DNA from: Lunularia cruciata | Taxonomy: Eukaryota > Streptophyta > Marchantiopsida > Lunulariales > Lunulariaceae | Direction: 5' to 3' | DNA: 64,000 nucleotides | Assembly (NCBI GenBank): GCA_948567375.1 | Contig: OX419758.1 | Span: forward strand, 40,305,001 to 40,369,000 | In this document: piece by piece, positions 25,418 to 35,599 of the stretch | Position numbering within the stretch: the stretch's first letter is position 1 | Layout of the letters: every line of letters starts with the position of its first letter | The notes under the pieces: model-generated | Databases searched by the model: none | Told to the model about the DNA's origin: nothing | What the model saw: only the letters and a program-made list of their open reading frames with translations | Made by a program: the position numbers and the translations under genes

Positions 25418-25804
25418 AGTTCTGCACATTTTTGAGGCCTAATTCATCCATTTAGGCCTCCAAAATTGGCTTCAAAGATTTCAGGCATCTTTCGGTTCCT
25501 ACTCTATTAGTTAAAGTCCCCTTTTTATGATGCCTCTATTTGATCTATTTAGTCCATCATGTGTAACATCCTTCCAAATGTTACCAAACCAATTCTCAAG
25601 TCTATTTCAATATTTGATATTTCAATAGTCTCAAGTATTGGTTCTAAGGTTCTCAAATCTATTTTGGTTTCTGTCCTATTAGTAGAAGTACTCTTTTGGT
25701 GATACTTCTATCTGATCTATTTTGACCATCATATATAAAATCATTCTAGATGTTACCAAACCAAATTTCACATCTAGATCATATGGCTAGCTCTTGGTAT
25801 TATA
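25024..25804 (-). mobile_element. Solo LTR inserted in copia pol
   Basis: A 781-bp insert separates WELV from RLPKDQ, adjacent in copia pol. Its plus-strand ends are TGTAATACTCCGAG and CTTGGTATTATA, imperfect inverted termini of an LTR. It is flanked by GCTAG at 25019-25023 and 25805-25809, a 5-bp target duplication. On the minus strand a TATA-like TATATAATAAAGAG lies about 100 bp before the end, fitting a minus-oriented LTR. Internal duplications occur at 25503-25598 with 25677-25770, and at 25134-25231. No other internal sequence remains, so the element recombined out. It inserted later than the host copia element. Confidence 0.82.
25391..25412 (+). repeat. Run of 22 consecutive G
   Basis: An uninterrupted homopolymer of 22 G lies within the solo LTR, preceded by GGGATTGGGA. 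It is able to form stacked G-quadruplexes and prone to length error in sequencing. Confidence 0.9.
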
Positions 25805-25809
25805 GCTAG

Positions 25810-27291
25810 TTAGATTACCTAAGGATCAATAAGTGATAGTTTGCAAGTGGATCTACAAGTTGAAGGAAGGTCCTTCCTAGGTTGTATTGCTGGATGCGCT
25901 CTTCTATCAATATGTTGAACTCATGTAGAATAAGGAAGGATCAAAGATCTACAAGGCTAGGTTGGTAGCAAAGAGTTTCACTCAAGAGAAGGGGCTGGAC
26001 TACAATGAGGTCTTTTTTTTCTATTGCAAAGTAGTCCACAATACGTCTATTAGGTATGCTTGTTGCATTATTTGGTCTTACTTTAGATCAAATGGATGTT
26101 GTTCCAACGTTTCTCTATGGCACATCGGATGAGAGGATCTTCATGAGACAACCCTGTAGGGTTTGTGAAGAAAGGCTGGGAGGACAAGGTATGCATATTG
26201 ATGAAGTCCTTGTATGGATTGAAGTAAGCACCTTGCCAATGGAACAAGAGGTTTGATGTGTTTATGCATGCTCATGTTTCAATAAGAGTTTGTTTGATCC
26301 TTGTGTGTACATGAAACCAATGAGTAATAAGACCTTTGGTTTTATTATTCTTGTGTTGTATGTTGATGACATGTTGATAGCTACCAAGGATAGATCTAAG
26401 GTGAACAAGCTCAAGGCGCTCTTGAGTTTGGAGTTCAGGATGAAAGATCTAGGGTTGGCCACAAGGATATTAGGCATGGAAATCAAGAGGAAATTGGCAC
26501 TAGTCAATTGTGGTTGACACAGGTTAAGTATGCTAGGAAGGTACTTGCTAGGTTCAACATGAAGAACTATGAACCAGTAAGTACTCCTCTAGCTTCTCAT
26601 TTCAAGCTTTTAGCAGCATGGTTGTCCTACAAATGTCGTGGAGAAGGGTTTGATGGCTAACATTCCTTATGAGACGGTTGTTGGGAGTCTCATGTACTTG
26701 ATGACTTGCACTAGACCTGATCTTGCCCTAGCAATGGGTAAGGTGTGCAAGTATATGTCAAATCTAGGAAGGACACATCAGTTAAACAGGTATTATGAGA
26801 GTTACACTAGAATATGTGCTCTTATTTGATAGAAGATCAATGAATGCTGCATCACTAGGCTATGTAGATGCTGACTATGGACAAGATCTGGACAAGCGGA
26901 TGTCAAGAAGGGGGTACGTATTCACACTTGGTGGTGGGTGCATTAGTTGGAGATCTACCTTCCAGAATGTTGCACAATCTACTATAAAAGCATAGTATGT
27001 GGCAGCAATGGAAGCAGCGAAGGAGGCAATTTGGTTGGATAGACTTGTTGCTGAGATGGTGCTAATGCATGGTAATGTAATGCTTCATTGTGACAGTCAA
27101 AGTGCCTTACACCTAGCTGAAAATCAGGTGATGGACAGTAGGGTTAAGCATATAGACATCATACACCACTTTCTTAGGCAATTTTTGTTTGAGAAAATGT
27201 TTGATCTAGTCAAGATTGATGGTAAGCTCAGGTATGCCTTTACCAAAGTCATACCTTTAGAAAGTTCCTCTAGGCATCGTGCTACCCTGTA
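25810..27291 (+). pseudogene. Copia reverse transcriptase and RNase H
   Basis: Downstream of the solo LTR the RT resumes with CKWIYKLKEG and KARLVAKSFTQEKG in broken frames. It then gives LVALFGLTLDQMDVV (about 26056-26100), DPCVYMK and the catalytic LYVDDMLIA (YVDD at 26359-26370). RNase H follows: YVDADYGQD (about 26860-26886), then a position where the family has Glu before YVA but TAG is found near 26993, then HCDSQSALHLA (about 27087-27119). At least six frame breaks are present. RT active-site residues remain, but the enzyme cannot be made in one piece. Confidence 0.85.
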
Positions 27292-27494
27292 GGTTGTGCA
27301 AGTGGAGCATGAGTACGGAAACCTAGCATTGGAGGTGACCTTGGGTGTTTTGGTTACTATTTCCCTTTGTGGGCTATGGATATAAGTTCTAGTTTATCTT
27401 AGTTTAAAGGAGGGGTCAAGTGATTGGCTATCTGTCTAGAACTTCCCATTGAGTGATGAATTGTTGCAAGGTTACTAACCCCAAGATACCAATC

Positions 27495-27503
27495 AAGGGG
27501 AAG
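27495..27503 (+). other. Polypurine tract of copia element
   Basis: AAGGGGAAG ends two bases before the 3' LTR, the expected place for plus-strand DNA priming. Confidence 0.7.
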
Positions 27504-27505
27504 TT

Positions 27506-27753
27506 TGTTAGGTTTTACTTGTATGCCTTAGGGTTACCCTGTATTTGGGATGGCTCACTCGCAGGTTTACAGTTAGAGTGGAATGAGAGAATGTTGGAGC
27601 GTTGGACTTGCATGACAAATTTGATGGTGAACCTGATTCAGTAACGAATTCCCGTGAAGCATTCCCGTGGATGTAGCCTCACATAGAGATGAACCACGTA
27701 TCTCTGTGTAATGTGTGTGTATGTCGTCTTGGTTTTTGGTCTGTATTCCAACA
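27506..27753 (+). repeat. 3' LTR of copia element
   Basis: 248 bp, TGTTAGG to CCAACA, about 90% identical to the 5' LTR. It carries an extra 14-15 bases (a partial repeat of ATTCCCGTG) and a 2-base GT expansion. Confidence 0.9.
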
Positions 27754-27824
27754 TGGATGTATTAGAAAGAGGATTAATGGTCTTGTATAATTTTTTAGAA
27801 GGTTTGTATATTTATTCAACATTT

Positions 27825-27846
<22 letters not shown>
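27754..27846 (+). repeat. Right arm of the inverted repeat flanking the copia element
   Basis: Begins directly at the LTR edge with TGGATGTATTAGAAAGAGGA. It is the inverted partner of 19761-19850 (about 80% identity) and runs into the AT microsatellite. Confidence 0.75.

Positions 27847-27916
<70 letters not shown>
27827..27916. repeat. AT microsatellite, 45 units
   Basis: A perfect AT dinucleotide tract of about 90 bp overlaps the end of the inverted-repeat arm. The Ile-Tyr frame read through it is an artefact. Confidence 0.95.
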
Positions 27917-27922
<6 letters not shown>

Positions 27923-29324
27923 GAACGTAAAGGAACATCATTTCGTATCTCATATACACTCTTTCACCATTTAATCTAGAAAATTTAAAGTGATTTAAAG
28001 TGATATTTTCAAGAAAAAGCTTCTAAAGCTATTGATTTATAAGTTATATTTCATTATCTATCTCAAAATTGGTTAAAGTTGATGACACCATGTTTCTATG
28101 GTCACTACGGTCCTCTCGACAGCGAACTACTTCCGTTCGACAAAATTCCGGTACGTGACGAGTGCAGTTAGTACAATGATGAAACAAAAAGAAAGAGTAT
28201 TCAACACATATGGCAAAATGAATACATCTATGAATACAGCGAGGACATCAAAATGTTCATTGTTTTCAACAATATAGTCAAAGCTCACAACCGATCCAAA
28301 TGAGTGGAAAAGCTAAAGAAATAAAACAAGGAAAATAGCAGTCCAGAATCAAATGGAGAGATGACATATGCCAATAAAAGAGAAAGAAAGATATTGCCCT
28401 CCGGAGTGTCATAAGTGCACCCCACCTGACTATCCAACATGTCCAATAAAAGTGCCGGAATCTCTGTGATGTGTTCCCTTTAGAACTACTCTTTAAAGCT
28501 TACCTTTCTATCTCTACTCTGGAACATCCATCATAACTTAGATCTAAGGTAGTCCAGTAGCGGGCCAATATATATGATCTCTACCATAGGGATCATATTA
28601 TCTTATGGTAGAAGAGGTTTTAGTGCTCATGGTTTACGAGGAGATTAATCGATGTGCCTAATCCGTCTACTATAAATGAATTAAGTTCTGATAACCGGCT
28701 TGATTTGCGTAACTACCGCGGTTAGAACCTCTCTTCGTAACACCCTAATCCTTCTTAAGGGCTTACCCGTCTACATTGTAGAGCTGACATCGACGCCACG
28801 TGTTGGCTCACACGCGGCGCCTCCATGTACACCACCACTACGAGGTCAGGATCTTCTAAGGTTGGCTGGTTGTGATCCGGGTTACTAGTTCCGGTCATAG
28901 ATACTCGCCACGTTTCACTGAGTGGCTAGTCTAGATGGAAGACTCACACAATGGGATGTCAGGCAGAATTACTGATGCGGACTTTCCATAGTTACCCTGT
29001 TTACGGGAGCGTTTACAGTACGTGGTCACAAATCAGTACGCGGTCATGCGGTTACTTATGCGGTCGCCCTTTTCCTGGACAGTAAATTATACAAGCTTCA
29101 GCTGGAGATGACACATGCTAGAAGGAGACGCCAAATTGTAACCCAAATGATTCGAAATGCATCACAAAGTTTCATCAACAGAGCTCTTGACCCTAAACTG
29201 ATCTGTTTCCTCATGGGTCCATGGAAGAGTGGCAATTTGCAAAGGAAGACTGTGATCTCGAGAACCAAAAGTTCTAAGATCAAGGTAGAAGCCAATCATT
29301 CAAACACTATAGCCAAAGAAAGGT
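27917..29324. other. Spacer between copia and gypsy elements
   Basis: No gene was recognised. A stretch around 28700-29060 is richer in GC and contains several GCGGTCA-like words, without a longer pattern. Confidence 0.4.
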
Positions 29325-29754
29325 TGTCATGCCATTTGTAGTGTCGTATCTAGATTGCTCGGACAGTGGAGTTCCAATGATAGTAGTTAGAATTCTTTCA
29401 GTAGTTTCTCAAAGATTATTTTCTAACGGTCAAATTTTGTGTTTAGGGTATTGACTTCACCGTGGGGCCTACTGTCACTTTGCACCGTCGAGTGTGCCAT
29501 CAACGAGATTGTTAGAGTGTTAGACAGAGGGTATACTTTTAAAGTGCAGCTCTAGAGAGTTCACTTCTCTGATGTTGAGCCTTTGAGTTCCTGGCTATGG
29601 TGGACAGAGGCCGGCGAGTATCACCTGAATTCTCTTAGCTAGAGTGTGTGTGACTTGATTGTAATCAGTGCCTAATTATTGGCAGTTTATAGAGTGATAG
29701 ATCAAGTATTGATCTGAGTTGAGTTGAGTTGAGAAAAGTAGACAATTTGATTAT
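29325..29754 (+). repeat. 5' LTR of gypsy element
   Basis: 430 bp matching 38982-39428, including the shared blocks GTGTCGTATCTAGATTGCTC and TGGTGGACAGAGGCCGGCGA. The end is uncertain by a few bases. A weak tRNA-Met-like primer sequence (TTATATCAGAGAAG, 29751-29764) straddles it. Confidence 0.82.
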
Positions 29755-29764
29755 ATCAGAGAAG

Positions 29765-31044
29765 TGAAATCAGGGGGAAATCAGGTGCAAGAACTTTGAG
29801 TGTTGGTGGTATCTCCAAGCTCGGTGGATCGTTAGTAGCTCGATTGAAGTTCAGTTTTTCCTTGGTGTGCAGAAGTTGGTTGCTTGATGGAGATTTGGCA
29901 GTAAGGCAGATGGTGTGCTGAAGTGTTGGCCAATTTTTGAGCACAAAAGGAGCAAATTTTGAGCAATGGTTGTGATTTTGAGCTCAAGAGGTGAAGGTAG
30001 GACCAATTTGTTACAATTTGAGCTCAAAAAGTAAAATTGAAGGTGGAGTTGGGAAGCTATTCTCGTGAATTGGTGATTTGGAGAAACCCGTGTTTTCATT
30101 TTGGCTTGAGTGAAGAGTTAACAGGGGATTTGGCGGTCAACCAACTTTAGGGTTTACGTCAAATTTTGGCTGGATTTTACATCAGATTTTGGCCAAATTT
30201 TGGAAGAGGTTTGAAGTGGCAAGAAGAAAGGCCTCATTTGGTGTTTAGAGGCTTCGAGGCATAGCACTGTGGGCTATGAGAGTATATAAAGGCCTAGAAG
30301 GGCCAGAAGGGCCAACAAGCTAGTGTGAGGCTAGCTAGTTTAGAGTAGATCTTGGTAATTGGTTGGCAAAATCTGCACATCTTGCTAGATTATGTGCAAT
30401 AGGGTTTGACCCCTAGATCTCTTGTTCCTAGACTGGTGCCCTAGCCAACTGGTCCACCCTCACTTGTTGTCCTAATGACTGTGCCACTATTATCTATACA
30501 CTTGTAGCTTTGGCTAGGAGAGGCAGTTTGATCCCATTCTTGGTGATCCTTGTAGCTTAGGACTTAGATACAAACTTCTCTTATGTCAAATGCCAAATGG
30601 TGGCAGAGTCAATCCCGTGTTATTTTATGAGATGGAGGGTTTTTATTTAGATTTCTTGTGATTCGCCCCCTCCATTCTCCACTTCCTGTCTGTACACCAC
30701 GTTTGTGTGAGGTGCCCTGACTTTTGAGCATTGGTGCTCTGGTGTGCTCTCAATAGTGAGGTTGGAGTGATGACCAATCAGACTATCTTTGTTTCTCTCC
30801 AGAGAGGTAGGAAGTGATGACCTACAGACCCTGAGAGTGCATGTTATGATGGCACGTTACATGTTGTCCTTTCCCCTAGTATAGTTATCTCAGTTAGAGT
30901 TACATTAGTGGGTGGTGCTTAGTTGGTATTGGCACTTGGTGGTGTTGGCACTTGGTGGTGTTTTGCACTTGGTGGAGTACTTGCGGTTGCAATTTGTGGT
31001 TCCAATTTGCTATTGCAATTTGTGGTTGCGGTTACTTTGTCACG
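29765..31044 (+). other. Gypsy leader
   Basis: Sequence of about 1.3 kb between primer site and gag, T/G-rich on this strand and with no recognised domain on either strand. Minus-strand frames at 29756-30099 and 30919-31452 are by-products of its composition. Confidence 0.5.
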
Positions 31045-33255
31045 ATGGAGTTCTTTGGGGATTCTTGAGGAGATAGCCCTGTAGTATGCAATGGGTTTAC
31101 TCAGAGTGGTACTCGATATCAGCTTGTATCTCAGGTCCCAATGAGGGAGGAGATTGACTCTTAGTTGGAGTTTGACACATGAGTTGATTCGATTGAGAGT
31201 GCACTTGGTGTGTCCACATTGTTGTTGTGGGACATGGACAAGATTTATGGGGCCTCTAAAGACCTTAGGTGTTAGTCTAGTACATTGGGTACCATTGAGA
31301 TGTATGACTTCATCCAGGAGTTTGATAGTTGGTGTGATCTGCAATAGATGCGGAACCTGACTTTGTTTACACCTCTCATGGCATGGAAGGAGTTGTTTCA
31401 GCATCCGGAGGGTCCACCGATGGATGACTACCATGAGTTCAGGAGAGCTCATTTAGGGGAGATCAAGTTATAGAGACAGTATTTGTCTCCGAACTATGTC
31501 TCTATCACTTCAAGTTTGGTGGTCAAGAGTAGATTGGTTGTACCTACGAGTTCTAGCTCGAGTAGTGTTAGCTCAAGCTAGTAGAGGTGCACTAGATGGA
31601 AATAGTGCTACTACGAGTGGAGGTACCGTTGTAGGAGGTGGTGTGGTACCAAGGTTTAACCCCATGGTAGAGTTCTTCTTGTGTTTGAGGCAGAACTACC
31701 AAGGAGTGCGGACTGACAAGCTGAGGAGTTTGCAAGAGTTCCAGTAGAAGGCTAGAGAGAGCTTACGCGAGGCATATACTCGCATGAGGTGGCGGATCAG
31801 TTTCACTTAGGGAGTTACTGAGGCCCAAGCAGTCCAATTTTGGTATGGGATACTAGACAGTGAGTTGCAATGTAGAGTTCGTGATGCTATGTTGTTACAC
31901 CCTACTTTGCTTACTTTGGTAGTGGTCTTTGGTTTGGCTGAGCATATTGAGCTCAATATGGTGGAGGAGAGAGTGGTGACATCTGGATATGGTAGGGAGA
32001 CCTCATCCATAGTTATGACTTCTTCTAGAGTGCACCACACCCAATTGGTTTTTGAGGATAGGGTGGACAACCTAGATCATATGGAGCAAGTGGAGGGCCT
32101 AGTGGAGTTAGATCCATACCTTCATTTTTGAGTCAACATCAGCCAGTGAGTAGTTGTAAAAGATCAAATCCGAGGAGGGAAATAGGAGAATGGAAACTCA
32201 CATTGGGACACTTGAATGAGGGAAAACTCTGATTGCCTACCATGAGCTTCGGCTTTCGTATTTATAGGTAGCATACAAGACCCCTGAAGCTTCTCAAGAA
32301 GCTTCCTTGAGCCTCTTTCTTGGAGTGCAAGCCAAGTTAACCAAGAAGCTTCCTTCCTTCCGCCTACTTGGCGTGCAAGCTAAGCTAGTTAGAAGCTTCT
32401 CTAGAAGCTACTTGCTTAGGGCGCAAGTTAACTAGTTGGGAAGCTTCCCAAGAAGATTCTTAGATGCTTCTTGAATATTCGAGGCTATTTTGACTTATTC
32501 TCTACTTCGTAAGCCCGACTAACTTCGTCGCTAAACTCCATATTGTCACAATAGTGGTGTTGCTTGTTGGACTTGTGGTGGACTTCTCCATCAAAGAGAG
32601 TGTACTCAGGGCAGTGGACCTGATACCTTGAGTGCATCACAACCAATACAAAGGCAATGTGAGCATTGCCACAGATTTGGTCACACTAGTGATTGATTTT
32701 TTGACCTACACTTGGAGTTACGGAGTGGTAGGGCTACTATGGCAGGTAGTAGAGGAGCTCCAGTTCATGGAGGATGAGGTGGTGGTAGAGGATCCACACC
32801 TAGTAGGGGTGCAATACTTGGCCTTACTTTTGATACAACTATGGCTACTTGGATTGAGCAATTGGAGCAAAGATTGGCTAGTATGGCTATTGCTTAGAGG
32901 AGATCAGATTTGGGTGTTGAGGCTTCCACTTCATATGTTGGTGACAGAGATGCTTTGGACTTCATGTGCGGAGCAGCACAAGTGGATCCATCTGCAGCAA
33001 TGACTAGGAGTGTAGTACGTGCTCTAGAGCCTAGAGGAGCATCAATGGAGTTGGACCTACAGAGAGGAGAGGTTGGGAGACAGGTCAGACTTCCCCAATC
33101 TTTCATGCTATCTGAGGCAATGCAAACAACATCCATGGTTCCTAGACGTCCCAGTGTAGGTGTGGTAGGTGGTGATAGAGCGCATGATGGACTACCTACT
33201 TGTCAACCACCTGCTACTACACAGACTAAGTCTAGCACAATGTTAGGGGCGGCTT
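31045..33255 (+). pseudogene. gag: Gypsy gag, split by a solo LTR
   Basis: From ATG 31045 (MEFFGD) one frame runs with at least seven stops to about 31600. A shifted frame then gives the retrotransposon gag core: MVEFFLCLRQNYQGVRTDKL (about 31664-31723) and GILDSELQCRVRDAM (about 31849-31893). After the solo LTR insertion, two zinc knuckles follow. CWTCGGLLHQREC (32565-32603) is intact. CEHCHRFGH (from 32658) is broken by TGA 32694-32696, and its last Cys is replaced by Phe. A Gly/Ala-rich tail extends to about 33255. The product would coat the RNA genome. The two-knuckle layout is normal for the superfamily. Confidence 0.78.
32155..32550 (-). mobile_element. Solo LTR with an array of GAAGCTTC palindromes
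   Basis: A 396-bp insert, TGTAAAAG to TTGTCACA, flanked by GTAGT (32150-32154) and ATAGT (32551-32555), a 5-bp target duplication differing at one base. On the minus strand a TATAAATA box (about 32263-32256) has directly upstream five exact GAAGCTTC palindromes at 32286, 32298, 32345, 32392 and 32440. They are embedded in three degenerate 45-bp repeats with GTGCAAGC. Each palindrome is a head-to-head nGAAnnTTCn pair, the core of a heat-shock element. The orientation (array, TATA, start region) supports a minus-oriented LTR promoter. Confidence 0.8.
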
Positions 33256-33293
33256 AGCTGATTATGCATTGCTCTTTGTTTTAAGCCAATGAC

Positions 33294-34163
33294 ATGTTTA
33301 CATTGGGAGTTGACCTAGCTCCAGTGTTCCGGTTGGCTGCCACGCTGTGTGAGAGTAAGGATGATGCAATTTCTGCTACTAGAGCAGAGGTGGTTGATAG
33401 TGGGGCTGACTCGGTTGAGGAGCATTGGATCCATTCAGCGACTAGTGGTTTATGGCAAGTAATAGCGCCTAGACCGGCCTTTGAGAGAGCACGGTTCACA
33501 CTTGCTGTTGTCTTATTGGATAACCAAAGGAAGATTTTCCATTTGGTGGGACCTTTAGGGAAGGTCTATACACCACAAAGAGTCTTGTTAGACTCTAGTG
33601 CGCAACCCCTTATGTTGGGGAAGGCTGCAGTTGTCGGTATGGAGTTACGGAAGACCAATGTAAAGAAGTGTCCATTTCAGATCCAGACATCTCTAGGTGG
33701 TGGTTTGACAAAGTACATCACATGCGGAGAGCTTGTTGTCCAAGTTCAGCTTGGTCATCCAACTGATAGCTTGGTGGTGAAAGCTCAGGCTATTGCAACA
33801 ATAGCTGAGTCATATGATGTGCTAGTTGGGGGAGCAGTGTTATACCCCATGGGTTTCAATATTGACTATTGGGAGGAAACGGCCTCCTATAGACCAGGTT
33901 GGCATTCTGGTGAAGGACAGGTATGTCGTCTACCAGTACACTTTAGTAGTGGCAGTCTTGGCTCACTACAATCCGGGACCATGGCTACATCAGTTTTAAC
34001 TTTTAGTGGTGTAGTTACTTGGCCTGGTGACTTGTTAGAGTGGAATGGCAATGTAGAGGATACTCCAGTACCAAAGGAGATCACTCGGATTTGGAGTACA
34101 AGTGGGATCGTTCCATCCACCTTGGATGTTCCATTATGGAGTTCAGAGGCGGCGTTGAAGTAA
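33294..34163 (+). pseudogene. Gypsy retropepsin and linker
   Basis: This open frame of 289 codons begins at a TTG-type position as part of a polyprotein, so no true start is implied. VLLDSSAQPLMLGKA (about 33582-33626) matches the retropepsin active-site block, which normally reads DSGAQ. The Gly-to-Ser change at the third position may reduce activity. SYDVLVGGAVLYPMGF (about 33810-33857) is the conserved protease C-terminal block. The same frame continues after a TAA into the methyltransferase. It is the longest undisrupted frame of the element. Confidence 0.75.
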
Positions 34164-34229
34164 CATGCATATCAGTTGGTGCATCAGGCTTGGAGTGGAG
34201 CCTTCATACCATCAAGAGATGAGTGTGAG

Positions 34230-35240
34230 GATGAGCCTCCAGAGTTGATTACTTTGACATCTCTGGATACCACACTCATTGCTTGGCAATATCTAGTAGA
34301 GGGGATATGTCTATTGGAGTTGTTTGGTAAGATTAGCACCGGACTAGCTACAATATTACTGGCGGGTATACAAATACAAAGGTACTTGTATGTAGAGAGA
34401 GATGAGATTGCTAGGCAAGTCTCTCTACATCATGTGGCACACTTGGCCTATTGATATCCAGAGTTATTATCGATGTCAGCAGTCAAAGGTTACTAGAAGG
34501 CCCTACTTGCAGACATTTCCTTATAGAGGGCGCATGATCTAGAGAGATATGGACCTATTCACTTGGTGATTTTTGGATGGCCATGTTAGAGACATACACA
34601 TGTTGGCTGAGGTTTGGGTCTTCAGGGTCCTTGTTCTTGTGTGTTTTGGGAGATGTTACGGATACTATGACATCTCTAGGTTCATCAGTCCGTTTCTCCA
34701 GCTTACCTTTTGGAGAACGTTCCTTTGATGGGTGATTCTTGCACCAGAGTGGTGGCGAGTACACATCAGGTCCATTCTTGGATGGTACCTACTGTATTGT
34801 TAGATGTAGCCAGAGTGGGATCACGGGCTCATTGTCTTTGTCTTTGTCTTTGGTGGACAAACCTCTTACCCAGAGAGGTTTTACAGCGTGCTTATGATGG
34901 GATTCAATGACTTGACCACATCCTTGTTGATGATATCTTGGATGTTGAGCATCTCAAACAGTGGTAGTGGCTGATATGTCACCTATGGCAGTGGTGAACC
35001 TATTTGGATAGCCTAGAGCCGCATTTCCTGCACTCATGCTTTTTGAGAGAGAGGACCTAGACTTGTTTGGGACTCACAATTACAGTAGTTGGTGGAGCCC
35101 AACGTTGATGAGAGAGAGCAAGCGATGGGTTTTTGCACCGGTATTACCACTATTCCAGCAGTGTCAGAGGCATCTAGGCATCAAGTGTTAGGTCAAGCTA
35201 TGGACTTGAACTGTTTGACCTAGATTGTGAGCCTTGGCTT
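34230..35240 (+). pseudogene. Cytosine-5 DNA methyltransferase domain within gypsy pol
   Basis: Between protease and RT lies an approximately 1-kb block with the ordered motifs of C5-cytosine methyltransferases. Motif I is LLELFGKISTGLA (34311-34349), binding S-adenosylmethionine. Motif IV is GWPC (34575-34586) with the catalytic Cys; the usual next residue, Gln, is TAG. Motif VI is ENVPL (34713-34727). Near 34850 WWTNL sits where motif VIII is expected. Then come PRAAFPAL near 35010, REQAMGF near 35120 and motif X-like LGQAMDLN (35188-35211). The enzyme would methylate DNA cytosines, possibly the element's own cDNA. About eight stops are present, nearly all at Gln or Arg positions, plus a TCTTTG triplication. 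No BAH, chromodomain or UBA accompanies it, so it is not a copy of plant MET1, CMT or DRM. The motif order is hard to explain by chance. Confidence 0.85.
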
Positions 35241-35599
35241 GGCAGAGCAGCGTAGGATGCACTTGATAGGCATCACCACTCGGACACTTGTGAGCCCTGT
35301 GCCTATCAAGATGATTCAAGCACGTGGTGGGGGCGATGGACCGAGTGGGCATGGTATTTTTGGGGCACATCCACTAGCTATTAGGGAGAGTGGTCTACTT
35401 GGAGTCCATCTAGGTGAGCATGGGCTACTTGGATTACACCCTTGGTCCACTTGGGATGCAACTAGAAGACATGTGTAGCATGCAACCAGAGTGGAGGGAG
35501 TTTTTCACATAGAGGTTGGGACCTCTAGTGGTCGGGGGCATGACACTATTGCTCCCAAGGGCCCAGTGTAGCAACTAGTAAGTACGTCTTCCACTCCTA

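Larger units (their letters stand above)
19936..27753 (+). mobile_element. Ty1/copia LTR retrotransposon, defective, with captured gene fragment
   Basis: The element has LTRs at 19936-20168 and 27506-27753, beginning TGTTAGG and ending ACA, and about 90% identical by hand count. A tRNA-iMet primer site and a purine tract sit next to them. The internal order is gag, protease, integrase, RT, RNase H, the copia order. Between the primer site and gag lie about 2.2 kb of extra sequence, part of it an antisense CSP41a-derived stretch. A 781-bp solo LTR splits pol. Stops and active-site losses make this copy incapable of autonomous movement. The 5-base flanks (TTTAT and TGGAT) do not match, so no target duplication is evident. 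Confidence 0.92.

Noticed and set aside
27711-27974. Frame with a long Ile-Tyr repeat
   Set aside because: It reads through the AT microsatellite and the edge of an LTR; composition artefact.
32155-32550. Insert in gypsy gag as an intron
   Set aside because: Ends are TG...CA with flanking 5-bp duplication rather than GT-AG, and a TATA box is present on the minus strand; solo LTR is the better reading.
34230-35240. Methyltransferase as a host gene into which gypsy parts inserted
   Set aside because: It is in frame with the protease, flanked by contiguous pol on both sides, and has no LTR, target duplication or splice sites at its edges.
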